This document shows, piece by piece, positions 36,036-44,663 of a stretch of 64,000 nucleotides of DNA. A program made the translations under genes and the position numbers. How positions within the stretch are numbered: the stretch's first letter is position 1; each line of letters opens with the position of its first letter. Source of the stretch: Olavius sp. associated proteobacterium Delta 1 (GTDB lineage Bacteria; Desulfobacterota; Desulfobacteria; Desulfobacterales; JAFDCJ01); assembly GCA_902749685.1 (NCBI GenBank), contig CACVKW010000291.1, positions 1 to 64,000 of the forward strand, read 5' to 3'. The notes under the pieces were generated by a model. That model searched no databases. It saw only the letters and a program-made list of their open reading frames with translations, and had not been told where the DNA came from.

Positions 36036-37136
36036 GTGACGACCGAATTAAAATTTTTGTTTCTGGAGCCTTTCTTTGGAGGATCGCACCGCGAATTCGC
36101 CGAAGGATTGATTTCCCATTCGCGGCACTGCATTGATCTCGTGACCCTGCCCGCCCGTTTCTGGAAGTGGCGCATGCGGGGAGCCGCACTCCATTTTGTT
36201 AAAAAGGCCCCTTCCCTCGAAAATTACCACGGCCTGATTACCACCGACCTGATGAGCCTTGCGGACTTTAAAGCGCTCTCTAAAGGCGTCTGTCCTCCGG
36301 CCCTGGTTTATTTCCATGAAAACCAGTTCACCTACCCCCTGGCACCGGGCGAGCGCATGGACTATCAGTTTGGTTTTACGGATATTACCACAGCACTTGC
36401 AGCTGATCGGGTTATCTTTAATTCCCAAACCCACCGCGATACTTTTTTTAAAGCGCTGCCGAATCTCATAAAAATGATGCCCGAATATCGACCCGGGTGG
36501 GTTGTGGATGGCATCCGTTCCAGGGTGGATATCCTGTATCCCGGGTGTCGCTTTCCGGCCAAAGAACGGGTTGCGGATGATTTCTCCCGGGAACTTCCAC
36601 CGCTGATTATCTGGAATCATCGCTGGGAGTTTGATAAAAACCCGGCTGAATTTTTTCAGGCTCTGGACGCAGTTTTGGATGCCGGGGCCGAGTTTCGCCT
36701 GGCGCTACTCGGAGAAAACTGCCAAACGGTTCCCAAGGCGTTTATTGGTGCGCGTGAGCGATATGGTGTACGAATCGTTCAATATGGCTATGTGGAATCA
36801 CGTCGACAATACATCAACTGGCTTGCCCAGGGATCGATTGTCATCAGCACCGCCCAGCAGGAAAACTTCGGCATCTCTGTGGTTGAAGCAATCCGCTACG
36901 GCTGTATCCCTCTCTTACCGGCAAGGCTGGCCTATCCGGAAATCATTCCCGCCCGATATCATCCTGCTGTTCTATACCGCAGCTATCAGGATCTGGTAGC
37001 AAAGCTGCTGGACCGGATTATAAATTATTCGGATTACCTGAATCTTCGCAGGGCCCTGTCGAAGGAGATGGGCGGGTTTGCCTGGGAGAATACGATTGAT
37101 CAATATGACCTGGAATTGGAAAAACTCGTATCTTGA
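36036..37136 (+). CDS. tRNA-queuosine mannosyltransferase-like glycosyltransferase (DUF3524)
   Basis: About 366 residues starting at GTG 36036. The N-terminal half is the DUF3524 domain (FLEPFFGGSHREFAEGL, YFHENQFTYPL, VIFNSQTHRDTFF). The C-terminal half is a GT-B nucleotide-sugar domain of the GT4 type (WNHRWEFDKNPAEFFQAL; STAQQENFGISVVEAIRYG, containing the E-x(7)-E pattern). Human QTMAN (GTDC1) adds mannose to queuosine in tRNA-Asp, and bacterial homologues with the same two domains are assigned the same role. Whether the substrate in this organism is tRNA queuosine is inferred from family membership. Confidence 0.88.
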   Translation: MTTELKFLFLEPFFGGSHREFAEGLISHSRHCIDLVTLPARFWKWRMRGAALHFVKKAPSLENYHGLITTDLMSLADFKALSKGVCPPALVYFHENQFTYPLAPGERMDYQFGFTDITTALAADRVIFNSQTHRDTFFKALPNLIKMMPEYRPGWVVDGIRSRVDILYPGCRFPAKERVADDFSRELPPLIIWNHRWEFDKNPAEFFQALDAVLDAGAEFRLALLGENCQTVPKAFIGARERYGVRIVQYGYVESRRQYINWLAQGSIVISTAQQENFGISVVEAIRYGCIPLLPARLAYPEIIPARYHPAVLYRSYQDLVAKLLDRIINYSDYLNLRRALSKEMGGFAWENTIDQYDLELEKLVS

Positions 37137-37194
37137 CTTGGCTGGATTTATACCTATTTTACCTGTTTATGAATTCAAATCAAAGGAGTCAGTT

Positions 37195-37692
37195 GTGGAA
37201 AAAGTTGAAAATGGTTTATACATCAGCGTGGACTACACGGGAACGCTGCAAAACGGTGAAGTTTTCGATTCCAGTCAAGGGGGCCAACCCCTTGAAGTGC
37301 AAATGGGCGTTGGGCAATTGATAGAGGGCTTTGAGAGGGAACTGATGGGACTGTCGTTAAGCGATAAAAAGAAGTTTACCCTGAGCCCGGAAGACGCTTA
37401 CGGGCAAAGAGATGATAGCCACACCCGCGACTTTGCCAGGGCCGATTTTCCCCCGGAGATGGAACCGGCGGTGGGAATGACAATCGCGCTTCAAACTCCT
37501 GAAGGGCGTCAAATGCCGGCCCAGATTACTCACCTCGATGACGAAAAACTGTCCGTGGACCTTAACCATCCACTGGCCGGTGAATCGCTTACATTTGAAA
37601 TTGAAGTGGTGGGCATCAGCAGTACGCCGACGCAGTCCCATGCCGGCTGCGGCTGCGGTTCGGGCTGTGATTGTTCTTCGGGCAGCTGTTAA
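37195..37692 (+). CDS. FKBP-type peptidyl-prolyl isomerase, SlyD-like
   Basis: About 165 residues from GTG 37195, chosen for the AAAGGAG seven bases upstream; the frame begins earlier without a signal. The FKBP barrel is seen in VDYTGTLQNGEVFDSS and the E-G-F-E region of IEGFERELMGLSLSDKK. The insert-in-flap domain follows (DFPPEMEPAVGMTI). The C-terminal tail CGCGSGCDCSSGSC is cysteine-rich, the SlyD-style metal-binding tail with cysteines in place of most histidines. It probably acts as a cytoplasmic folding helper and may bind nickel or another metal. Confidence 0.9.
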   Translation: MEKVENGLYISVDYTGTLQNGEVFDSSQGGQPLEVQMGVGQLIEGFERELMGLSLSDKKKFTLSPEDAYGQRDDSHTRDFARADFPPEMEPAVGMTIALQTPEGRQMPAQITHLDDEKLSVDLNHPLAGESLTFEIEVVGISSTPTQSHAGCGCGSGCDCSSGSC

Positions 37693-37696
37693 ATAA

Positions 37697-37711
37697 TCCG
37701 CCTTCGGCGGC
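37697..37711. repeat. Short GC palindrome (REP-like)
   Basis: TCCGCC-TTC-GGCGGC lies just after the SlyD-like stop. It is nearly identical to the palindrome at 8607-8621 and related to that at 47651-47676. A second inverted pair, ATGC/GCAT followed by six T bases, lies at 37731-37750 and may help termination. Confidence 0.5.
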
Positions 37712-37802
37712 ATATTTATTTTATGCTTCGCATATTTTTTATAGTTAAATCCCGTATGCTGCTTAGGCAATAATAAATGGGAAATAGGCAACTGCACCCC
37801 TT

Positions 37803-38360
37803 TTATGGGATGGCTGAAGCACCAAAAAGATATGGATGCAGGTATAATATAACACTGTAACCCATTACCCCAATTACAACCACAACGATATCACGGTAAA
37901 TCGGGAATTTTCCCCCGGCTATTTCGGCGCCACGCCGGTTCGAAGACCATATGTCAAACAATGCGAAGACCCCCAAGCCGCCAAATAGAACAAGCGATGC
38001 CAAATCACCGTTAACCGCCATATGCGACAGCGCCCATAACGCCAGGCCCGTTAAGAAGGGGTGTCGCATGAAACGCTTCAGATTGGTGGGCATGTAGGCC
38101 GCCGGCAACAAAATCAATGCGATCAGCATTGTAAATTGCGTGACATGATATGCCCAACCGGGCGGATCCCAGAGCGGCACATGTGCAGCCCTGCCTTTGC
38201 CGATGATGATCAGGATTAAACCGACGAAAGCCGCACAGGAATATCCGCCCTTGTAAAAAGCTTCACCCTTCCACGCAATCAGTTTCTGTCTGAGATCCAC
38301 GAATGTCGGGATCAGGTGAACCGCTATAAAAATAACCATCCCGAGTATCAGCAACAGCAT
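37803..38360 (-). CDS. NnrU-family membrane protein
   Basis: About 185 residues with five or six membrane segments. NnrU hallmarks are the N-terminal FIAVHLIPTFVDLRQKL and the RHPFLTGLALWALSHMAVNGD segment. GGAGTGAC lies before the ATG. The family was named from nitric-oxide metabolism clusters and is related to isoprenylcysteine methyltransferase-like membrane proteins, but no denitrification gene is nearby. Its role here is open. Confidence 0.85.
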   Translation of the reverse strand: MLLLILGMVIFIAVHLIPTFVDLRQKLIAWKGEAFYKGGYSCAAFVGLILIIIGKGRAAHVPLWDPPGWAYHVTQFTMLIALILLPAAYMPTNLKRFMRHPFLTGLALWALSHMAVNGDLASLVLFGGLGVFALFDIWSSNRRGAEIAGGKFPIYRDIVVVVIGVMGYSVILYLHPYLFGASAIP

Positions 38361-38850
38361 ATGTCACTCCGGTAATCCGTTCGAATTATCACCGGAATCT
38401 TGCATTAAAATTATTAAGAATTTGAAAGCCCCCCTTTTTCGCTGGAGGGCTCGTGCAATATTCAGGTATTAATCCATATCAATGTATCAGCGTCTTTCCA
38501 GCGATGCACCGTCAGCCGGGCCGCAGTATTGCGTGTGGTTTTGGGCGCCCCATACTTTTTTCTAAATTGCCGCTCCAGATGGGAGAATTGATCCGGAGAG
38601 CGCAGCTTGATGAAAACGGCGAAAAATTGATCCATGTAAAAAATCCCACCATTGATATCCCAAAAATGATCACCATAAATTGGTTGTCAATCCATTTGCC
38701 GGTGTGGATTCCGGTTGGCAAGATTTAGCTTTCAATTTTATTAAGTTTTTTTCCATTTTGCCGATGAATATTATGTATCATGACAAATCAAAAATTCGAT
38801 TCCCTTCAGTTAACATCTTATAAGATAAAACTGAAGCACCAGGAGGTCCT
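38361..38850. other. Non-coding gap
   Basis: About 490 bases. Open frames exist on both strands at 38453-38728, but neither has a ribosome binding site or family resemblance and they are antisense to each other. The last 20 bases hold the ribosome binding site of the lipoprotein gene. Confidence 0.4.
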
Positions 38851-39495
38851 ATGAGGAAATTAGCCATTCTTTTAATATGCCTGGCCTTTTTGGGTTGTTC
38901 GCACGAGGTGACGGTCAAACCCACGGTTTCACCGGTTGCTTACCAACTCATTGATCACAAAGTAGATGGCAATATTGCCATTTTTGTTCACCCGGATCTG
39001 GCCGACTTAAATCAAGTCGTGAAGCCAAGGAGCCGCAATTGCAGCACCGTAAAGTTTCCGGTCGAAGCCGGTCAAAGCATTAAAGCCAGCCTGATTAAAA
39101 CTGCCCAAGGTGTTTTTAAAAATTGCACAGCGGTGAATTCAGTTCCGCAGGACCACGGGTATGATGGAATATTGGCTGCGGAACTGTTGGATTTTGATGT
39201 CGATGTGAAATTCAATGATGGCCTTTGGAGCGGTACTGCCGAGTCATGGGTTGAAATGAATATCAAGCTCACATTCTATGACGCGAACCTGAATCCGGTC
39301 TGGCGCTCTGTTGTTGGATACACGAAAAAGGAGTTTTCAAAAGCCGGCGGGACCTGCAGCGGCGGTGCAATCGCAATCAGCAGCGGCATGGAACAGTGTC
39401 TGAAAAATATCTCCATCCAAATGGCAGAAAAAATTGCCGAATCCAGAAAAATTGAAACGGCCATTGCCCATTCCCGCGCAGTCAGCAAAAAATAA
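38851..39495 (+). CDS. Lipoprotein of unknown function
   Basis: About 214 residues with CAGGAGG before the ATG. A lipoprotein signal peptide ends in the lipobox FLGC (cysteine at about residue 16). The mature part alternates strands and helices, has scattered cysteines (RNCST, KNCTAV, GTCSGG, EQCLKN) and ends with a helical SIQMAEKIAESRKIE stretch. Its middle, YDGILAAELLDFDVDVKF, resembles uncharacterised outer-membrane-associated lipoproteins, but no domain is named. It is followed about 90 bases later by a tiny ORF. Confidence 0.7.
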   Translation: MRKLAILLICLAFLGCSHEVTVKPTVSPVAYQLIDHKVDGNIAIFVHPDLADLNQVVKPRSRNCSTVKFPVEAGQSIKASLIKTAQGVFKNCTAVNSVPQDHGYDGILAAELLDFDVDVKFNDGLWSGTAESWVEMNIKLTFYDANLNPVWRSVVGYTKKEFSKAGGTCSGGAIAISSGMEQCLKNISIQMAEKIAESRKIETAIAHSRAVSKK

Positions 39496-39587
39496 AGGGC
39501 CGATCCTGACCCGGGTAAACCAAGCAGGACCGCTGTCGGTCTTGCTTGGTTCATTTTGCTCAGCCTGATTCGTGAAGGAGGTCTAAC

Positions 39588-39656
39588 ATGAGCGAACCCA
39601 AAATAACCAAACCTGAGCAAAACTGCATCAGCGGTTGCATTACCAATCGACGTTGA
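39588..39656 (+). CDS. Candidate 22-residue peptide with CxxxC
   Basis: GAAGGAGGT lies six bases before the ATG, a near-perfect ribosome binding site. The product starts MSEPKITKPEQ and ends with CISGC followed by ITNRR. The two cysteines spaced by three residues could form a disulfide or bind a metal. It is too short for routine gene finding. No maturation gene is adjacent. It may be a small regulatory or precursor peptide, or the start of a truncated gene. Confidence 0.4.
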   Translation: MSEPKITKPEQNCISGCITNRR

Positions 39657-39882
39657 CCCTCAATCCGGCCTAAAATTTTTTTATCATTAGATTGACGAAT
39701 TGAATAATCTTTAATAATAATAAGGATAAAGACAAAGCTTAGTCAAAATTATTTTGTAAAATACCCACCACCCAATGGTCCAATAAAAATTCCTAAAACA
39801 TCCGCTCGGTGTGCGAAGCATCGTTTTCGTTTAAGTAAAGTGAAATCAAAAGTAAAAAGAGCTGTGATCAAGGGGAGCGTCT

Positions 39883-40180
39883 ATGATTTCCAAGCGACGC
39901 AATAAGGGTTCAAAGGAGCAGAGATTTGACTCTGAAGGGTATGGGGATGATCTGCAGTGTGTTCAGGAAAAATACAAATCCATATTTGAGCGCAATTTGC
40001 ATTGCATATACGTTCAGACTTTAAGCAATTGATTCGAATGTGAAAGTTCTTCTTTCCAGTGGGTACAGCATAGATGGTCAGGCAACTGAGATATTAAATC
40101 GCGGTTGCGACCGATTTATTCAAAAACCCTTTCGTCTGGATGAGTTGTCTAAAAAAATCAGGGCTATTTTGACTCCCTGA
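39883..40180 (+). pseudogene. Remnant of a PAS/receiver hybrid histidine kinase
   Basis: A GGGGAG-preceded ATG at 39883 opens a 49-codon piece that ends at a TGA (40032) just as a PAS-type segment begins (YKSIFERNLHCIYV). About eight bases later another frame encodes the last 46 residues of a receiver domain: VKVLLSSGYSIDGQA through FIQKPFRLDELSKKI, including the conserved lysine. Everything between (PAS core, histidine, ATPase and first part of REC, typically 400 or more residues) is missing. This is an internally deleted gene. Confidence 0.8.
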
Positions 40181-40276
40181 AAAGCTACCATCAGTGCCTG
40201 AATATATATTACTAAATCTTCTTCAGCATGAGGAAACCAACAGTCCGCTAAATGCGCCTGCGGGAAAGGCAGTGAC

Positions 40277-41296
40277 ATGGCACCAATCAAAGATCAACAA
40301 CCGGACGACAGCATTCGCTTTCTGAAGCTGGCCGAAATCTTCGAAGCCCTGGCAGCACCCCACCTCAGGATTATTCTCGAACGGGGTACCGTTGAATCCT
40401 ATCCTACGCCGGGCGGCATTTTGTTTCAGCTGGGGGATCCGGCAGATGCCCTTTATGTCGTAAAATCAGGAGTGATTGAAATCTGCCGGGCCCGGGGCGA
40501 AGGCGAGGCGCCTTCTGCTGTGGCTTACCTGGGAGAGGGCGACTCTATCGGAGAAATGGCCATCACCACGGGCTCGCCCCGCGGGTCGCTGGCTCGGGTT
40601 CCGCAAATGGCAGAGGTCTACAAACTGTCGAAACCGGCTTTCGAGGCGTTAATGCAAGAGATCCCGGAGTTTGCCACCTGCCTGCTGAGTGTCATGTCCG
40701 GGCGCCTGGAGGATCGACTGCGCAAGCAGCGCGTGGCCGCCCGCTATCAGCAACTGTCCGGAGATCTGCAATATTTCGACCTTGCAACGGTGATTCAGGC
40801 CCTGGCCGGGTCCGGCCGATCGGGCACCCTTACGATACGCAATTTCTCAGGCAATGTATTTGCTGCAATGTACTTCGACCTGGGTCGCATCCGGTATGCC
40901 AACCTGGGAACTTTAAAAGGTAGACAGGCCGTGTACCAGCTTTTTCTATCGCCGCTCCAGGCGTCGTTTATTTTCCGGGGCGGCCCACTGCCGGCCGACT
41001 TCACAGACGAAGAAGAGATCATGGTGTCCACTACGGGGCTGCTGATGGAGTGCGTCCATTTACAGGACGAGTTGCATGATTTGAAGACCGAATTCCCCGA
41101 TGATCAACGCCATTTTAAGCTCAACATGAAAACACTGACCTGGCAAGATCCGGACACCATGGCTTTGGTGCGCCAGGTCTACGAATGCCTTCAACAGGAG
41201 GTCACCATCGCCCGGATGGTCCAACGAATTCCCTTCAACGAAGCCTCAATTTATATGGTGTTGTTGGAAATGCAACAGAAGGGAATGATTGCGTGA
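40277..41296 (+). CDS. Cyclic-nucleotide-binding / DUF4388 signalling protein
   Basis: About 339 residues. The N-terminal cNMP-binding barrel (about 20-145) shows FQLGDPADALYVVKSGVIE and GEMAITTGSPRGS, in the place of the phosphate-binding cassette. A DUF4388 (PatA-like) domain follows (about 160-260; LSGDLQYFDLATVIQALAGS). The last about 80 residues form a winged-helix-like end (EASIYMVLLEMQQKGMI). No classic Crp DNA-binding helix is present. Such proteins relay signals in gliding and secretion systems of related bacteria. It overlaps the MFS start by four bases. Confidence 0.8.
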   Translation: MAPIKDQQPDDSIRFLKLAEIFEALAAPHLRIILERGTVESYPTPGGILFQLGDPADALYVVKSGVIEICRARGEGEAPSAVAYLGEGDSIGEMAITTGSPRGSLARVPQMAEVYKLSKPAFEALMQEIPEFATCLLSVMSGRLEDRLRKQRVAARYQQLSGDLQYFDLATVIQALAGSGRSGTLTIRNFSGNVFAAMYFDLGRIRYANLGTLKGRQAVYQLFLSPLQASFIFRGGPLPADFTDEEEIMVSTTGLLMECVHLQDELHDLKTEFPDDQRHFKLNMKTLTWQDPDTMALVRQVYECLQQEVTIARMVQRIPFNEASIYMVLLEMQQKGMIA

Positions 41297-42522
41297 AAGC
41301 ACGCTATTATTATGGTTACAATATTGTAGCGGCGGGTTTCACGATCCAGGCCTTATGTATTGGGGCGATGTTCGCCTACGGCGTTTTTTTCAAGGAGCTT
41401 CAGGCTGAATTCGGCTGGTCGCGGACAACCATAGCGGGTGCCTCGTCCCTGGCATTTATCATTATGGGTGCGGTTGGAATCCTTGCCGGCCGGCTCAATG
41501 ACCGGATTGGCCCGCGGGTGCTTATTGTGGCTTCCGCCGGCTTTTTAGGGCTTGGCTACATGCTCATGTCTCGCATGCAATCCCCATGGCAGCTATACCT
41601 TATGTACGGTGGGCTGGCTGGAATCGGTTTCAGCACGCATGATGTCATCACGCTGTCTACCGTGGCGCGCTGGTTTGTAAAACGACGCGGCGTGATGTCC
41701 GGTATCGTCAAAGTCGGCACAGGCTTCGGTCAGCTTCTGGGGCCGATGATTGCCACTTTGCTGCTGTCCATTTTCGGTTGGCGTAATTCCAACTTAATTA
41801 TCGGCACAGTAATCCTGGCTTCGCTTGTGGCCGCAGCACAGGTGATGCGACGAGATCCTCGGGGCATGGGGCTGCTGCCCGACGACGACGGCGATATGGC
41901 TGACGGCCAGGCGGCAGCGGTCGAGGAGCCGGGGTTTTCCATGAAAGAAGCCGCCCGGATGAAACAATTCTGGATCATCTGCATTGCCCAGTTTGTCGTC
42001 TTATGCTGTTTATTGACAGTCGTCGTGCATATCGTGCCATACGCCCGGGATTTTGGTCTGGCTCCGGCATATGCCGCCGGTGTGCTGTCGGCGATCGGCG
42101 GCGTGAGCATCCTGGGCCGTATTGTGATGGGTGCCGCCAATGACCGGATCGGTGGCAGGCGCGCGTTGATCATCTGTTTAATTGTGCTGTTTTGCAGTTT
42201 TGTCTGGTTGCAGTTAGCCACAAACGTCTGGATGCTGTTTCTTTTTGCCGTGGTTTACGGTTTTGCCCACGGCGGGTTTTTCACCGTGGTATCACCCATG
42301 GTGGCGGAGTTATTCGGCACCGGCTCGCACGGATTGTTGTTCGGGGTCATACTGTTCAGCGGAACACTGGGCGGTGCGGTCGGTCCGCTGATGGCCGGCT
42401 GGACCTTCGATGTAACCGGAAGCTACCGGATGGTTTTTCTCGTGCTTTCCGTGCTGACGCTGATCGGTTTTGTGCTGATGATTTTGCTGCGACCCATTGC
42501 TGCCCGCGAGGCCGGCAGGTAA
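41293..42522 (+). CDS. MFS transporter (OFA/oxalate-formate antiporter-like)
   Basis: About 409 residues from GTG 41293, overlapping the stop of the cNMP/DUF4388 gene (GTGA), with GAAGGGA upstream. Twelve hydrophobic segments are expected; the inter-helix motif GRLNDRIGPRVLIVA after TM2 and its repeat AANDRIGGRRALIIC are clear. The N-terminal YYYGYNIVAAGFTIQAL start is common in monocarboxylate or OFA-type MFS members. Coupling to a nucleotide-binding protein suggests the transporter's use is tied to a cyclic-nucleotide-like signal, which is inference. Confidence 0.88.
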   Translation: MKARYYYGYNIVAAGFTIQALCIGAMFAYGVFFKELQAEFGWSRTTIAGASSLAFIIMGAVGILAGRLNDRIGPRVLIVASAGFLGLGYMLMSRMQSPWQLYLMYGGLAGIGFSTHDVITLSTVARWFVKRRGVMSGIVKVGTGFGQLLGPMIATLLLSIFGWRNSNLIIGTVILASLVAAAQVMRRDPRGMGLLPDDDGDMADGQAAAVEEPGFSMKEAARMKQFWIICIAQFVVLCCLLTVVVHIVPYARDFGLAPAYAAGVLSAIGGVSILGRIVMGAANDRIGGRRALIICLIVLFCSFVWLQLATNVWMLFLFAVVYGFAHGGFFTVVSPMVAELFGTGSHGLLFGVILFSGTLGGAVGPLMAGWTFDVTGSYRMVFLVLSVLTLIGFVLMILLRPIAAREAGR

Positions 42523-42775
42523 TATCCCTTCATAGCCAAATCGATATTGTATTAATATTGGCAACTCAAATTTCGGCCCGGATTCTTAATTATGGAATCC
42601 ATTAACTATACTAGGAATTTAATCCCATATTTTTCAGCCTTTTGTTTCACATCGCTATACCGTTTTTAAATCGCATAGTCGCATAACTAAATGAAATAAA
42701 TTATAATAATTGTCGAATGCCTCTTCTGGCACAAGCTTTGTATTGTCATGGTTGTGTATAGCTCGGAGGTGCCGC

Positions 42776-42916
42776 ATGACGAACCAGGAGAGGCTTGCCC
42801 TTGCTGATAGGGTTCAGAAAAATATTCAAAAAACATTTATCCAGTATCAGATTATTCGCAGAAAAGAGCAGATTGAAAAAGAATATAATCGTGATAGTGA
42901 TGGCCGAAAAAATTAA
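42776..42916 (+). CDS. Small charged protein, 46 residues
   Basis: The ATG at 42776 has CGGAGG six bases upstream. The product starts MTNQERLALADRVQ and is a single, highly charged helix (IIRRKEQIEKEYNRDS). It ends convergent with the DnaJ/TerB gene, overlapping it by four bases. No family is recognised, but the signals favour a real gene. Confidence 0.5.
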   Translation: MTNQERLALADRVQKNIQKTFIQYQIIRRKEQIEKEYNRDSDGRKN

Positions 42917-43677
42917 AAGTTACGTTCCTTCCTGATTTTGTCATAGCTTTCATGAATCTCTTGAAATCGCTTCGAGGCGAAATCGATAAACTCTTCCGGC
43001 AGTCCTTTGGAGATAATCGTATCGGGATGAAAATCTTTGACAAGTTTCTTGTAATTGGATTTGATTTCCTCCTTGGAAGATTCGGGTGTGCAGTTTAATA
43101 TTTTGTAATATTTACCAAAATCCGTGAAGTAGACCGCTTTTATATCTTCAAATTGTTGGTTGCTGACCCTAAAAATATCTGTTATTTTTTTAAGGGCGGT
43201 TTCCTCGGCCGGGTGGAATTTGCCGTCAGCCGCAGCGATCTGGAAAAGCAGGTCTAAAAAGGATAAAAGCAACGCCGGCTGTGCCCCAACAGCCTGGTAC
43301 AATTGAATTGCAAAATCCTCTATCGAATACTGGGAATCCTTCGCCTCGTTGAAAATCTGGCGGGCAAACTGTTTTTCTCTGCCCGCCATCGGCAAGCCGT
43401 TGATAAAACCATCGACAACGGCAATCTCTTCCCGGGTTACCACACCATCGATTTTTGAGAGTTTGCCCAGAATTGAAAACAAACTGATGAAATAGGTGGC
43501 CTGGGTCTGCTCCGCCTGTCCCAGCCGGGGTCCCTGGGATGAGTCGATAGCCCGGCCGGCACCATCGATTCTTTTGTCTACCAGATGATGCCCCAATGCG
43601 GCACCGGCAATAGCGCCCAGCGGTCCACCCAAAAACAGCCCCAATGTTCCAAAAGTAATTTTCCCGAACCAGCCCAT
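42913..43677 (-). CDS. DnaJ/TerB co-chaperone (DjlA-like)
   Basis: About 254 residues with AAGGAG before the ATG. A glycine-rich hydrophobic start (GTLGLFLGGPLGAIAGAALG) is followed by a TerB domain (about 50-175; IAAADGKFHPAEE) and a C-terminal J domain (about 185-254; YYKILNCTPESSKEEIK, with the essential HPD in DFHPDTI). This is the DjlA arrangement, a membrane-associated J protein that stimulates DnaK. The gene is monocistronic. Confidence 0.88.
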   Translation of the reverse strand: MGWFGKITFGTLGLFLGGPLGAIAGAALGHHLVDKRIDGAGRAIDSSQGPRLGQAEQTQATYFISLFSILGKLSKIDGVVTREEIAVVDGFINGLPMAGREKQFARQIFNEAKDSQYSIEDFAIQLYQAVGAQPALLLSFLDLLFQIAAADGKFHPAEETALKKITDIFRVSNQQFEDIKAVYFTDFGKYYKILNCTPESSKEEIKSNYKKLVKDFHPDTIISKGLPEEFIDFASKRFQEIHESYDKIRKERNF

Positions 43678-43889
43678 ATAATATCTCCTTATCGTCTTTT
43701 TGGCTATTAATACGTTATTAATACTCTCCGATCAAGCCTTAACACGACATTCATCTATATTGTTGCAGCCTCTCTAACTTTGAATCAGGTTAAATTATAC
43801 TGGCATTTATCCGCAGTTTAAGTTAACCCTAACGGAGCATTTACAACCGGACGCTAAAAACTCCGCCTTGAAAAATAACGATTACAGCA

Positions 43890-44482
43890 ATGCGACAACC
43901 CCGTTTTTACATGGCCCCTATGAGGGGATTTACAGACCACCTGTTCCGGAACTCGTTTGCAGACCATTTTGGCGGTTTTGACCTGGCTGTTGCGCCCATT
44001 ATTGCCAGTAAAAGAGATAATAAGATCAAGAAAACCTACGTCAAAGATGTATTGCCCGAAAACAATACCCGACTGCCGGTCGTTCCACAGATTCTGAGCA
44101 AAACAGCGCGGGATTTAATCGTCCTTGCCAATTATCTGAAATTTTCAAAATGCTGTCTCGACGCTTTAATGGGGTAAACCGGTGGATGATCGGACGCTGG
44201 TGTCTGGCCAATCCATTACTGCCCCTTATCATAAAAACGGGCAAAGATGACATCCGGGACAAACTCCAACCGATGAAAAAATTCCATGCAGCGTTGTTTG
44301 AGGCCTACAGCGGGGTTTTGGATGGTCCAGCCCATGTTTTAAACAAGATGAAAGGACTGTGGCATTACTTTGCATTGCCGATTACAGATTGCGAAAAAAG
44401 TATGCAAAAAATCAAAAAACGATCCGGCCCGACCAGTACCTGGATCAGGCTAATTTGTTTTTTGAGACAGACGCCAGGTTGA
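43890..44482 (+). pseudogene. dus: tRNA-dihydrouridine synthase with internal deletion
   Basis: The first piece (43890-44177) gives the FMN-binding start of Dus (RFYMAPMRGFTDHLFRNSF) through VVPQILSKTARDLIVLANYL. It then leaves the family pattern. From about 44151, in another frame, the C-terminal part resumes (LSRRFNGVNRWMIGR, CLANPLLPLIIK) and runs to 44482. The middle barrel, including the N-x-G-C-P region with the catalytic cysteine, about 150-160 residues, is missing. The gene cannot encode an active enzyme. Confidence 0.8.
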
Positions 44483-44485
44483 AAT

Positions 44486-44663
44486 AAGATCTTATTGTTG
44501 TGTGCCACAAATCCAAAAATATCGAACAGGATACCTAATTCAAACTATGAGTATTGTTCGGATTTGAGTTTTGGAGTTTGGGATTTATTTGGAATTTGTA
44601 ATTTGAGATTTGGAATTTATTCGATATCATTTTAGCCAGGAGTGCATAATTAATTCGAGTATC
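44486..44663. repeat. Low-complexity degenerate repeat
   Basis: Repeated variants of GGATTTGAG / GGAATTTG / TTTGGAGTTTGGGATTT fill the space between the dus remnant and hrpB. An AAAATATCGAACAGG at its left end recalls the repeats at 11411 and 16250. It is not coding. Confidence 0.45.

Noticed and set aside
38453..38728. Overlapping frames on both strands
   Set aside because: Neither has translation signals or family resemblance; they are mutual shadows in an intergenic region.
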